From the NCBI RefSeq assembly GCF_900100195.1, contig NZ_FNES01000002.1, positions 248,001 through 312,000 on the forward strand: a stretch of 64,000 nucleotides of DNA. Reading direction: 5' to 3'. The translations under genes and the position numbers were made by a program. Shown here in pieces: positions 9,044 through 21,530 of this stretch. The notes under the pieces are model-generated. The model was given only the letters and a program-made list of their open reading frames with translations. It had not been told where the DNA came from and searched no databases. The stretch comes from Billgrantia gudaonensis (GTDB lineage Bacteria; Pseudomonadota; Gammaproteobacteria; Pseudomonadales; Halomonadaceae). How positions within the stretch are numbered: position 1 is the stretch's first letter; each line of letters opens with the position of its first letter.

Positions 9044-10075
9044 ATGACCCGTTTCATGCCCAAGTCCCTCCCCGCTGCCTGCCTGCTCGGTGCCATGACC
9101 CTGGCCGCTCAGGCCCAGGCGGCGACCACCGTCAACCTCAGCTACAACGGCGCCCCCGATCCGGACAAGAACGCCGTTCACGTCTTCGCCACCAATCTCC
9201 AGGAGCTGGTGGCGGAGAAGACCGACGGCGAAATCGAACTCGAGCTCTATCCCAACAGCCAGCTGGGCGACGAGGAGGAGCGCATGGAGCAGACCATGAA
9301 CTCCCCGAGTCTCAACGTCGCCTCCTTCGCCGGGATGTCGCCGCTGGTGCCCGAGGTCTTCGTCAGCGCGATTCCCTTCCTGTTCGAGGACTTCGAGGAC
9401 GCGCGCACCTTCTTCGACGAGGGGGAGTACTGGCAGGAAGTCGAGACGGCCCTGCAGGAGCGCACCGGCATGCAGCTGCTGGCAGTGGTCGAAGAGGGCG
9501 GTTTCCTGGCCTTCACCAACGATGAGAAGCCCATTCACTCGCCGGCCGATTTCGAGGGGCTGCGCTTCCGCGCCATGGATCCCAGCCAGGTGGCGCTCTA
9601 CGAGGCCTTCGGTGCCTCCGGCACGCCGATTCCCTGGACCGAGGTGTACATGGCCCTGCGCACCGGGGTCGCCGACGGCCAGATGAACCCGCCGATGTAC
9701 ATCATCCTCGGCAGCCTCTACGAGGTACAGGACTACCTGACGCTGGCCAACATCCAGTACTCCGATCAGTTCCTGGTCGGCAACGGCGCGATGATCGACG
9801 GCTGGGACGAGGAGACCCGCGAGGCCTTCATGGAGGCGGTCGAGGAGGCCAACGTCATGGCCCGCGAGCACAACGAGGCCAGGGTGGACGAGCGCATCGC
9901 CTACCTCGAGGAGCAGGGCATGGAGATCATCCGCCCGTCCGAGGAGAACCTCGAGGCGTTTCGCGAGCAGGGCCAGCCGGCCTACCTGGAGTGGCTCGTC
10001 GAGGAGCAGGGCATCGAACAGCGCTGGATCGACATGGCGCTGGAAGATGCCGGCATGACGCACCTCACCGAGTGA
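9044..10075 (+). CDS. dctP: TRAP transporter substrate-binding protein, DctP family
   Basis: Periplasmic binding component of 343 aa that captures a substrate, usually an organic acid, for a sodium- or proton-coupled TRAP transporter. The start at 9044 follows AAGGAG; longer in-frame readings run into the LysR gene. A signal peptide is clear (hydrophobic core LPAACLLGAMTLAA, cleavage expected after AQA near residue 26). The family core GLRFRAMDPSQVALYEAFGA and the segment RTGVADGQMNP contain the conserved Arg that binds carboxylates in DctP proteins. The exact ligand is unknown. Confidence 0.92.
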   Translation: MTRFMPKSLPAACLLGAMTLAAQAQAATTVNLSYNGAPDPDKNAVHVFATNLQELVAEKTDGEIELELYPNSQLGDEEERMEQTMNSPSLNVASFAGMSPLVPEVFVSAIPFLFEDFEDARTFFDEGEYWQEVETALQERTGMQLLAVVEEGGFLAFTNDEKPIHSPADFEGLRFRAMDPSQVALYEAFGASGTPIPWTEVYMALRTGVADGQMNPPMYIILGSLYEVQDYLTLANIQYSDQFLVGNGAMIDGWDEETREAFMEAVEEANVMAREHNEARVDERIAYLEEQGMEIIRPSEENLEAFREQGQPAYLEWLVEEQGIEQRWIDMALEDAGMTHLTE

Positions 10076-10083
10076 TCCTGCCC

Positions 10084-10105
10084 GCCCGGCCGTCCGCGGC
10101 CGGGC
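10084..10105 (+). other. GC hairpin between dctP and dctQ
   Basis: GCCCGGCCG (10084-10092) pairs with CGGCCGGGC (10097-10105) around a 4-base loop. It has no U tract, so full termination is unlikely. Such hairpins after binding-protein genes commonly protect the upstream mRNA or lower membrane-subunit expression; that role here is an inference. Confidence 0.6.
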
Positions 10106-10130
10106 ACTTCCTGCGAAGGGACAGCTTCCC

Positions 10131-10622
10131 ATGACGCGATTTCGTCAACGGGTGCTGGCGGTCAGTCGTCCCGTGACGCTGACCTTGGCCAGCGCCCTGC
10201 TGCTGATCAACCTGGCGGTGATCCTGTATGGCGTCTTCATGCGCTATCTGGTCGGCGGCGCGCCGATCTGGACCGACGAACTGTCGCGGTTTCTGATCAT
10301 CGGCAGCGTGATGCTCGCCGCCGGCGCCGTGTGGGTGGAGGGCGGCCACATGCGCGTGGCGCTGATCGAACGGTTGTTGCCGGCACGGCTCACGCGCCTG
10401 CTACACCTCTATCAGTGGCTGCTGACCCTGCTGCTGGCGACAGCCGGTGCGCTGTTCAGCTATCGCTACGCCCTGTCGGTGGCCATGTTCACTACTTCGG
10501 GGCTGGGCATCAGCCGCACGCTTCCCATGCTGTCGCTGCCCATCGGCTTTGCGCTGCTGGCCTGGCAGGCGTTCTGGTATGGTCCCGGCCCCTTGCCGTC
10601 CCAGACGGAGGAGACTGCATGA
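10131..10622 (+). CDS. dctQ: TRAP transporter small permease, DctQ family
   Basis: Small membrane subunit of 163 aa with four predicted transmembrane helices (ALLLINLAVILYGVFMRY, IIGSVMLAAGAVWV, LLTLLLATAGALFSY, LSLPIGFALLAWQAFW). The motif GGAPIWTDELSRFLIIG matches the DctQ signature. It links the binding protein to the large permease. It overlaps dctM by 4 bases (ATGA), which indicates tight coupling of the two membrane subunits. Confidence 0.93.
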   Translation: MTRFRQRVLAVSRPVTLTLASALLLINLAVILYGVFMRYLVGGAPIWTDELSRFLIIGSVMLAAGAVWVEGGHMRVALIERLLPARLTRLLHLYQWLLTLLLATAGALFSYRYALSVAMFTTSGLGISRTLPMLSLPIGFALLAWQAFWYGPGPLPSQTEETA

Positions 10623-11896
10623 CGCTCACCATGCTCGCGGTCTTTCTCGTGCACGTGCTGCTCGGCCTGCCGCTGTTCGTGTCGTTGCTGGCCACGGCGG
10701 TGGTGGGCTTTCTGTTCGTGGATCCGGCCATGATCCCGCGCATGATGCCGCAGCAGTTCTTCGGCGGCATCAACGTCTTCTCGCTGATGGCGATACCGCT
10801 GTTCATCCTGGCCGGCAACCTGATGAACGCCAGCGGCTTGACTGACCGGCTGATGGGGCTGGCACGGCTGCTGGTCGGCCACCTGCGCGGCGGCATGGGC
10901 CACGTGAACGTGGTCTCCAGCGTGTTCTTCGCCGGGGTCAACGGCTCGGCGGTGGCGGATACCTCGGCGCTGGGGTCGTTGCTGGTGCCTTCCATGCGCA
11001 AGGCGGGTTATTCGACGGCGTTCGCCGCCGGCCTGACTGCCGGCAGTTCGCTGATCGGGCCGATCATACCGCCCAGCATCTTCATGATCCTCTACGCTTC
11101 GCTGACCAATACCTCGGTGGGCGACCTGTTCCTGGCCGGCGTGGTGCCGGGCCTGATCCTCGGCGTGGCGTTCATGGCCATGAACGCCTGGTACGCCTGG
11201 CGCCAGGGCATGGCAACCTCGGGGCGCTGGCCGCAGGCCAGCGAGCTCGGCCTGGCGGCCTTTGCTGCGCTGCCGGCGTTGGTCGCTCCGGTGATCATCG
11301 TTGCCGGCATCGTCATGGGCTTCGTCACACCCACCGAGTCCGGCGCGCTCACCGCCCTCTACGTGGCGCTGTGCGGCGTGGCGCTTGGCCAACTGCGGTT
11401 GACCGATTTCTGGGACGCCATCGTCACCACCACGCGGCTGACTGCGGCGATCTTCCTGATCATGGCGGCGGCGGCCACCATCAGCTGGTTGCTCTCCTAC
11501 GCTCAGGTGCCCGAGCGCTTCGTCGAGCTGTTGGCACCCTACGTGAGCCAGCCGGTGGTGATCCTGCTGCTGCTCAGCGCCATCACCTTCGTCACCGGCA
11601 TGTTCATGGAGGAGGTCTCGGCGCTGATGCTGCTCACCCCGATCTTCTCGCCGGTGGCGATGATGGCGGGAATCGATCCGGTGCACCTCGGCATCATCAT
11701 CACCCTGAACATCACCATCGCGCTGATCACGCCGCCCATGGGGGCCTGCGTGTTCGTGGCCGCAGCGGTCAGCCGGCTCGAGATCACCGCGCTGTTCCGT
11801 ACCATCTGGCCGTTCGTGCTGATGGCCGTGCTGGTGCTGCTGCTGCTGATCGCGTTTCCCGGCTTGACACTGTGGCTGCCGTCGGTGCTTGGCTAG
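10619..11896 (+). CDS. dctM: TRAP transporter large permease, DctM family
   Basis: Channel-forming subunit of 425 aa with about 12 hydrophobic helices. Family landmarks are visible: MAIPLFILAGNLMNASGLTDRL, a GSVNG-like ASSVFFAGVNGSAVADTSALG segment in two overlapping pieces, PPSIFMILYA, FVTPTESGALTALY and ITLNITIALITPPMG. The start at 10619 overlaps the dctQ stop; the longer in-frame reading from 10331 lies inside dctQ and is spurious. It works with DctP and DctQ as a secondary, ion-driven importer in the inner membrane. Confidence 0.95.
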   Translation: MTLTMLAVFLVHVLLGLPLFVSLLATAVVGFLFVDPAMIPRMMPQQFFGGINVFSLMAIPLFILAGNLMNASGLTDRLMGLARLLVGHLRGGMGHVNVVSSVFFAGVNGSAVADTSALGSLLVPSMRKAGYSTAFAAGLTAGSSLIGPIIPPSIFMILYASLTNTSVGDLFLAGVVPGLILGVAFMAMNAWYAWRQGMATSGRWPQASELGLAAFAALPALVAPVIIVAGIVMGFVTPTESGALTALYVALCGVALGQLRLTDFWDAIVTTTRLTAAIFLIMAAAATISWLLSYAQVPERFVELLAPYVSQPVVILLLLSAITFVTGMFMEEVSALMLLTPIFSPVAMMAGIDPVHLGIIITLNITIALITPPMGACVFVAAAVSRLEITALFRTIWPFVLMAVLVLLLLIAFPGLTLWLPSVLG

Positions 11897-11917
11897 CTTC
11901 ATGACTGAACGACTGGA

Positions 11918-12691
11918 ATGCCCATGATGCCCGATTCCACCCCCGACTCGCGGTGCCTGACGCCGATCCCTTCCCTGGCGGAACCGCCCTGGGAGACGCT
12001 GTCCCGCCTGCCCATCGCGGCCAGCGACGAGCGCCTGCTGCCACTGAGCCTGGCGCCCGAGCCGGTCAAGACGTTTCCCGCCTATGCACGCCTGGGGATT
12101 CCCGGCGCGGTGCCCGAGTGCTACGTGCGCGAGGGGGTTCATCGTCGCCTGCTGGCCGCGGCTCGCTCATTGCCGACCGGGCTGGGCCTGGTGGTACTCG
12201 ATGGCTGGCGACCCTGGCGGGTGCAGCAGTATCTGTTCGATACCCTCTTCGAAGCGTTGCAGAGCCGCTACGACGACCTGGACGAGACGGCGCTGCTGGC
12301 GCGCACCCGCGAGTTCGTGGCCATGCCCAGCCGCGATCCGGTCGCTCCCAGCCCACACCTCACCGGCGGGGCGGTGGACGTGACGCTGTGCGACGCCGAT
12401 GGCGTGATGCTCGACATGGGGTCGCTGTTCGACGAGGCCAGCGCGGCCTCGCACAGCGACCACCTGGAGCGGCTCGATGCACCCAGCGAGGCGCAGCGCC
12501 GGGCCCGCGATCGGCGGCGCCTGCTCTATCACGCCATGGCCGAGCAGGGCTTCACCAACCTGCCCAGCGAGTGGTGGCACTACGACTTCGGCGACCAGCT
12601 TTGGGCCCACTACGGCGGTCACCGTCAGGCGCTCTACGGACCCACCGAGCCCGAAACCCTCGAGCATCGTTGGCGGCAATCGCTGGGATGA
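11918..12691 (+). CDS. ddpX: D-alanyl-D-alanine dipeptidase (VanX/DdpX family)
   Basis: Zinc dipeptidase of the M15D family that splits D-Ala-D-Ala. The metal and catalytic signature SPHLTGGAVDVTL (residues about 145-157, SxHxxGxAxD) and EWWHYDFG (about 217-224, ExWH) are both intact, as is GWRPWRVQQYLF, which carries the conserved Arg. No signal peptide is evident, so it is probably cytoplasmic. The start is uncertain between ATGs at 11918, 11924 and 11927. It lies 21 bases after dctM, suggesting one transcript; in other bacteria DdpX recycles cell-wall D-Ala-D-Ala beside a transporter. Confidence 0.86.
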   Translation: MPMMPDSTPDSRCLTPIPSLAEPPWETLSRLPIAASDERLLPLSLAPEPVKTFPAYARLGIPGAVPECYVREGVHRRLLAAARSLPTGLGLVVLDGWRPWRVQQYLFDTLFEALQSRYDDLDETALLARTREFVAMPSRDPVAPSPHLTGGAVDVTLCDADGVMLDMGSLFDEASAASHSDHLERLDAPSEAQRRARDRRRLLYHAMAEQGFTNLPSEWWHYDFGDQLWAHYGGHRQALYGPTEPETLEHRWRQSLG

Positions 12692-12755
12692 GATGTCGCG
12701 AAAGCCGTGGCGGGAGCCTGGGGCTGAAGGTGCGCGGCGTCCCGGCGCGCCGGCC

Positions 12756-13676
12756 TCATCGCCCTACCAGACGCTCCAGTTCCTCGAGGTAGCTCTCCAG
12801 CACCAGGTTGGGCGGAGCTCCCTTGCGAGTGATGGCGCTGTAGCGGGTGAGATAGTGCCAGCGCCGCGGATTCAGGGCGCGCATGCGACCGTCACGGACC
12901 CATCGCTCGGCGTAGTGGGTCGGCAGGTAACCGATGTAGCGGCCGGATAGGATCAGAAAGGCGATGCCTTCACGGTCGGTCGCCGAGGCCGAGGCCTTGA
13001 GCGGCTCGTGAACCGCCTTGATCTCGGGCGTCTGGGCATAGGCGGGCACCACGGCATCGTGGTTGGCCAGTGTCCCTTCGTGGACGTCCGACTCTTCGAA
13101 CAGCGGGTGGCCGGCTGCACAGTAGAGCTGCGACGCTTCTTCGTACAGCGAGCGGTAGTCGAGCCCCGGCAGGGTCTTGAGGGCCGGGATCACCCCAGTG
13201 TGCAAGCGACCGTCGAGCACGGCCAGCTCGATGTCGCTGGGCGGAATCATGCGGATGTTGATGCGCACATCGGGTCCCCGCTCCTTCAGCGCGCTCAGCG
13301 CGTGAGTGATGTGCATCTCGGGCATGGTCACCAGGTTGTCGGTGATGCCGATGTTGAGTTCGCCCTTGAGCCGGGCATGCAGGCCGTTGACCCGGGTGCG
13401 GAAACCTTCCACGGCCGCCAGCAGCTGCAGCGACGATTCGTAGACTTCGCTGCCCTCGTCGGTGAGGGCGAATCCGCTGCGGCCGCGCTGACAGAGGCGC
13501 AGACCGAGCCGGGTTTCCAGATCGTTCATCGCCATGCTGATGGCGGCCCGGCTGATACCCAACTCCACCTCGGCAGCGGAGAAACCGCCGCACTCCACGA
13601 CCTTGCGGTAGATCCGCAGCAGGCGCAGGTCGGCGTCCCCGGGCTGCCCCATGGGCGTCGTGCGGCGCTGTGGCAT
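12756..13676 (-). CDS. LysR-family transcriptional regulator divergent from bauA
   Basis: A 306-aa LysR protein. The winged helix is at residues about 17-75 (LRLLRIYRKVVECGGFSAAEVELGISRAAISMAMNDLE in two overlapping parts), with the substrate-binding domain following. The gene is divergent from the beta-alanine aminotransferase across a 171-base AT-richer gap (13677-13847), the standard layout for a LysR protein controlling its neighbour. It may therefore respond to beta-alanine, malonate semialdehyde or a related compound; this is inferred from position only. Confidence 0.86.
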   Translation of the reverse strand: MPQRRTTPMGQPGDADLRLLRIYRKVVECGGFSAAEVELGISRAAISMAMNDLETRLGLRLCQRGRSGFALTDEGSEVYESSLQLLAAVEGFRTRVNGLHARLKGELNIGITDNLVTMPEMHITHALSALKERGPDVRINIRMIPPSDIELAVLDGRLHTGVIPALKTLPGLDYRSLYEEASQLYCAAGHPLFEESDVHEGTLANHDAVVPAYAQTPEIKAVHEPLKASASATDREGIAFLILSGRYIGYLPTHYAERWVRDGRMRALNPRRWHYLTRYSAITRKGAPPNLVLESYLEELERLVGR

Positions 13677-13847
13677 GCATGTCCTCCGTCAGCGTTTCCT
13701 CTTGCCGGCTTGCTCGGCAGGCGGCATACAAAGTTAAGCAACTGCTTGCATGAAATTAAAGAGCTTTTTATTTAATTGATCGAAGGCGGCGTCTAGCCTG
13801 ATTCACGAAGCTATCGTCGATGGCCAGAACAACGGGAGGCCAGTGCC

Positions 13848-15191
13848 ATGACCGCTCAAGAATTTCCCTATGCTGCCGGGCTCAGCGCCGAACAGCTCGA
13901 CGCCTACTGGATGCCCTATACCGGCAACCGCCAATTCAAGCGGGATCCGCGGATCATCGTGGGCGCCAAAGGCAGCTACCTGACGGACTCTCAGGGCCGC
14001 CAGGTCTTCGATGGCCTCTCCGGACTCTGGACCTGCGGTGCCGGGCACTCCCGGCCCGAGATCGCCGATGCCGTCAGCCGGCAGCTGCGCGAGCTGGACT
14101 ATGCCCCGGCCTTCCAGTTCGGCCATCCCAAGGCCTTCGAGCTGGCTCACCGCCTGCGTGAACTGACCCCAGCCGGCCTGGACTACACCTTTTTCACCGG
14201 TTCCGGCTCCGAGAGCGCCGATACCTCTCTGAAGATCGCTCGCGCCTACTGGCGCAAGAAGGGCAAGCCGACCAAGACCAAGCTGATCGGCCGGGCCAAG
14301 GGCTACCACGGCGTGAACTTCGGCGGTTTCAGTCTGGGCGGCATCGGGGCCAACCGTGCCCTGTACGGCCAAGGCGTGGATGCCGATCACCTGCCGCACA
14401 CCCTGCTGCCGGAGAATGCCTTCACTCGCGGCATGCCCGAGCGCGGTGCCGAGAAGGCCGATGAGCTGCTGGAGCTGATCGCCCTGCACGATGCCTCCAA
14501 CATCGCTGCGGTGATCGTCGAGCCGCTGGCCGGCTCCGCCGGGGTGATTCCGCCGCCGCAGGGTTACCTCCAGCGGCTGCGCGAAATCTGCGATGCACAC
14601 GAGATCCTGCTGATCTTCGACGAGGTGATCACCGCCTTCGGCCGCATGGGGTCGATGACCGGCGCCGCGGAGTTCGGCGTGACGCCCGACATCATGAACT
14701 TTGCCAAGCAGCTGACCAACGGGGCGGTGCCCATGGGTGGGGTGACGGTCAAAGGGGACATCTACCACACCTTCATGGAGCAGGGCGGCCCCGACTACAT
14801 GCTCGAGCTGCCCCACGGCTATACCTACTCCGGCCATCCGGTGGCCTGCGCAGCGGCCCTGGCCTCGCTGGACATCCTGGAGCAGGAGCGTCTGATCGAG
14901 CGCGTGCGCGAGATGAGCCCGATCTTCGAGGAGGCGCTGCACGGCCTCAAGGGCACCCGCTATGTCAGCGACATCCGCAACTACGGGCTCGCTGGGGCAC
15001 TGACGATCGAACCCTATCCCGGCGAGCCGGCGCGGCGGCCCTACGAGATCGCCATGAAGTGCTGGGAGAAAGGTTTCTACGTGCGTTTCGGCGGCGACAC
15101 CATCCAGCTCGGCCTGCCATTCATCGTCGAGCGCGAGGAGATCGATCGGGTCGTCAATGCGCTTGGCGATGCGATCGGCGAACTGGACTGA
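13848..15191 (+). CDS. bauA: Beta-alanine (omega-amino acid):pyruvate aminotransferase
   Basis: PLP enzyme of 447 aa that moves the amino group of beta-alanine to pyruvate, giving malonate semialdehyde and alanine. It closely follows the Pseudomonas BauA / omega-APT pattern: WMPYTGNRQFKRDPRIIV, SGLWTCGAGHSRPEI, TGSGSESADTSLKIARAYW, KTKLIGRAKGYHGVN and LIFDEVITAFGRMG. The PLP lysine is in NFAKQLTNGAVPMG near residue 287. It is followed 38 bases later by mmsA. In this locus it would take the beta-alanine released by pyrimidine breakdown. Confidence 0.93.
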   Translation: MTAQEFPYAAGLSAEQLDAYWMPYTGNRQFKRDPRIIVGAKGSYLTDSQGRQVFDGLSGLWTCGAGHSRPEIADAVSRQLRELDYAPAFQFGHPKAFELAHRLRELTPAGLDYTFFTGSGSESADTSLKIARAYWRKKGKPTKTKLIGRAKGYHGVNFGGFSLGGIGANRALYGQGVDADHLPHTLLPENAFTRGMPERGAEKADELLELIALHDASNIAAVIVEPLAGSAGVIPPPQGYLQRLREICDAHEILLIFDEVITAFGRMGSMTGAAEFGVTPDIMNFAKQLTNGAVPMGGVTVKGDIYHTFMEQGGPDYMLELPHGYTYSGHPVACAAALASLDILEQERLIERVREMSPIFEEALHGLKGTRYVSDIRNYGLAGALTIEPYPGEPARRPYEIAMKCWEKGFYVRFGGDTIQLGLPFIVEREEIDRVVNALGDAIGELD

Positions 15192-15229
15192 ACATCTCAA
15201 CATCCGACAGACCCATCGAGAGGCGACAC

Positions 15230-16720
<1,491 letters not shown>

Positions 16721-16728
16721 GCGTACCG

Positions 16729-16760
16729 GGGGGACGTGGCCATCGTCCCCCTCCCTTTTC
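16729..16760 (+). terminator. Probable intrinsic terminator after mmsA
   Basis: GGGGGACG (16729-16736) pairs with CGTCCCCC (16744-16751) around a 7-base loop, followed by a pyrimidine-rich tail TCCCTTTTC. It lies 8 bases after the mmsA stop and marks the end of the bauA-mmsA unit. Confidence 0.65.
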
Positions 16761-17455
16761 AAGGCACCGACCGCGAGCATCGGGCGATCGGTGGCCGTAT
16801 CCCTCTCAGCAAGTATCCCCTACTTCCCCTATCTAGTGTCTGGAGGCGTTCCGGCGTCTACATGAAATGCATGGCCGTGAGTGCCGACACCGGTATCTTC
16901 ACTATGCCTCGGAAAGCCGGAGAAAGAGCGCCCGTATTCTGGCAACCATTGCCAACGATAGCGTCGTGCATGGACAGGTAAAGGTGTGGCATGGAAAGGC
17001 GTGACGGACCGATTCTTCCTATCAGGATCGGCAGTTATCGGCCTGTGAATTCCTGCACTTTCCGAGTGCATGAGCCAGCATTATGAAGCATTGCAGTGCA
17101 GCGAAAATCGACTTTACCGGATGGCAAAAAAGTCCTTGACCAACCCGGATATGGCTTTTACCTTTACCAGTAGGTAAAAAACAAACACAATATGGCTGAT
17201 ACCTGATATGTCACTCAATGTCGATTTAATTCAGTTTGTTACAGGCATTAGGCATGGCTGGCAGCCGTGATGGTCGTGCGGCGAACCGCCATGCCTGGTA
17301 GGGCTTGATCCCCAGTCCGGCATTCGCTCTATTCATCAAGTCGACTTGTCCGAATGATTCGATTTCGGACGATAGGGCGATGTCGTGCCCGGAATAAATG
17401 GGGGTTCTCGATAGCGCGATAATTGAACTCAACAACACAACAATGAGGTTGCGAT
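16761..17455 (+). other. Long AT-richer control region and leader before the pyrimidine operon
   Basis: About 700 bases without a convincing gene; the few small open frames have no ribosome site or recognisable product. It contains the RutR-type palindromes at 17113-17178, followed by about 275 bases before the first start codon. That leader includes an imperfect hairpin, AGGCATGGC (17250-17258) with GCCATGCCT (17288-17296). Base composition is lower in GC than the flanking genes, as expected for a promoter region. I recognise no known riboswitch fold. Confidence 0.5.
17113..17178. promoter_or_regulatory. Paired RutR-type operators upstream of the hydrolytic pyrimidine operon
   Basis: The palindrome TTTACCAGTAGGTAAA (17163-17178) has perfect 6-base arms. 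A near copy, TTTACCGGATGGCAAA (17113-17128), lies exactly 50 bases upstream, about five helical turns, hence on the same DNA face. Between them is a TTGACCA half site (17136-17142). As I recall it, the E. coli RutR consensus is TTGACCANNTGGTCAA, with the same 16-base layout. A RutR-like gene lies at 23489, and a matching pair precedes cofG near 35.0 kb. Binding is predicted, not shown. Confidence 0.65.
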
Positions 17456-18331
17456 ATGTCGAATAAAGTGAAATGCGGTCTGATTCAAATGTCGCTAAAG
17501 GGCGATACGTCGATGAGCCCGGGGGAGATTCGGGAGAAAATGATCGAAGCGCATCTTCCCATGATCGACGATGCGGCGAGTCAGGGCGTCCAGGTGCTCT
17601 GCTTCCAAGAGGTGTTCACACAACCCTATTTCTGTCCGAGCCAGGACAAGAAGTGGTATGACTCGGCGGAAAAGATTCCCGACGGGCCGACCACCAAGTT
17701 GATGCAGGAGTATGCCAAGAAGCATCGCATGGTCATCGTGGTTCCGATCTACGAAGAAGACATGCCCGGTGTGTTCTACAACACTGCAGCAGTCATCGAT
17801 GCGGATGGCAGTTATCTCGGCAAATATCGAAAGAATCACATTCCGGACACTGCGCCGGGCTTCTGGGAAAAGCTCTACTTCAAGCCTGGCAACTGCGGTT
17901 ACCCCGTCTTCGATACTGCCTACTGCAAACTTGGCGTCTACATCTGCTACGACCGTCATTTCCCGGAAGGGTGGCGCGCTCTTGCACTCAATGGCGCGGA
18001 GTACATCGTCAACCCCTCTGCCACCGTAAAGGGCAAGAGCCGTTACCTCTGGGAGCTGGAGCAGCCGGCATCGGCCGCCGCCAATGCCGTCTTCATCGGC
18101 GCGATCAATCGCGTAGGGCGCGAAGCGCCATGGGACGAGCAAATGGGTGACTTCTACGGTTCCAGCTACATCGTCAATCCCATGGGGAAGATCGAAGCGC
18201 AGGCCAGCGAGGACAAGGACGAACTTCTCGTTCACGAGATCGACCTGGACATGATTCGCGAGGTTCGCAAGGGCTGGCAGTTCTTCCGGGATCGGCGGCC
18301 TGAGTCCTATGACGAACTGGTGGACTATTGA
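17456..18331 (+). CDS. pydC: Beta-ureidopropionase, nitrilase superfamily
   Basis: A 291-aa carbon-nitrogen hydrolase expected to cleave N-carbamoyl-beta-alanine to beta-alanine, CO2 and ammonia. The catalytic triad is visible: E52 in CFQEVFTQP, K126 in KYRKNHIPD and C164 in YICYDRHFPE. Length and the CYDRHFPEGWRALAL segment match the N-carbamoyl-beta-alanine / N-carbamoylputrescine amidase branch; the neighbouring dihydropyrimidinase favours the former. The start follows GAGG a few bases upstream. It heads a four- to five-gene cluster with NCS1 permease and hydA. A second, M20-type candidate for the same step lies at 27066. Confidence 0.88.
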   Translation: MSNKVKCGLIQMSLKGDTSMSPGEIREKMIEAHLPMIDDAASQGVQVLCFQEVFTQPYFCPSQDKKWYDSAEKIPDGPTTKLMQEYAKKHRMVIVVPIYEEDMPGVFYNTAAVIDADGSYLGKYRKNHIPDTAPGFWEKLYFKPGNCGYPVFDTAYCKLGVYICYDRHFPEGWRALALNGAEYIVNPSATVKGKSRYLWELEQPASAAANAVFIGAINRVGREAPWDEQMGDFYGSSYIVNPMGKIEAQASEDKDELLVHEIDLDMIREVRKGWQFFRDRRPESYDELVDY

Positions 18332-18403
18332 ATCCTTCATGAATCGAGAGTCGGGGGAAGAAGCTGCTCCCGGCAGCACAATAACAATATAGCGAGCTGA
18401 GTC

Positions 18404-21383
<2,980 letters not shown>

Positions 21384-21394
21384 GCGTAGAGAGC

Positions 21395-21430
21395 CAAGCT
21401 GGCGGGACGAGGTCCCGCCAGCTTGCTTTA
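21395..21430 (+). terminator. Strong hairpin terminator after hydA
   Basis: A perfect 13-base stem, CAAGCTGGCGGGA (21395-21407) with TCCCGCCAGCTTG (21413-21425), loop of five, followed by CTTTAT. It separates the pydC-NCS1-hydA transcript from the codB-like gene, at least partly. Confidence 0.75.
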
Positions 21431-21530
21431 TGCCGGTGTGATACGGTCTCGACTTGCCGGCCGGCGACGGTACCTTACCCTGACTCGCCGTGAACCGGAT
21501 CGATAACAACAACGACAGGAGATGACAGTC

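Noticed and set aside
10084..10105. Considered as a terminator ending the dctP transcript
   Set aside because: There is no U tract and dctQ/dctM depend on the same transcript; an attenuating or stabilising hairpin is more likely.
10466..12142. Minus-strand open frame of 558 codons opposite dctQ/dctM
   Set aside because: High-GC antisense frame rich in His, Gln and Arg with no recognisable fold; dctM motifs are clear on the plus strand.
11918..12691. Considered as part of a vancomycin-resistance cluster
   Set aside because: No vanH, vanA/B ligase or VanRS genes; the neighbours are a TRAP transporter and LysR regulators.
16736..16981. Possible 81-aa gene after mmsA
   Set aside because: It starts inside the probable mmsA terminator and has no ribosome site or known domain.
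17226..17438. Possible 70-aa minus-strand gene in the pyrimidine control region
   Set aside because: No ribosome-binding site, no recognised family, and it overlaps the leader of the plus-strand operon; a degraded remnant cannot be excluded.
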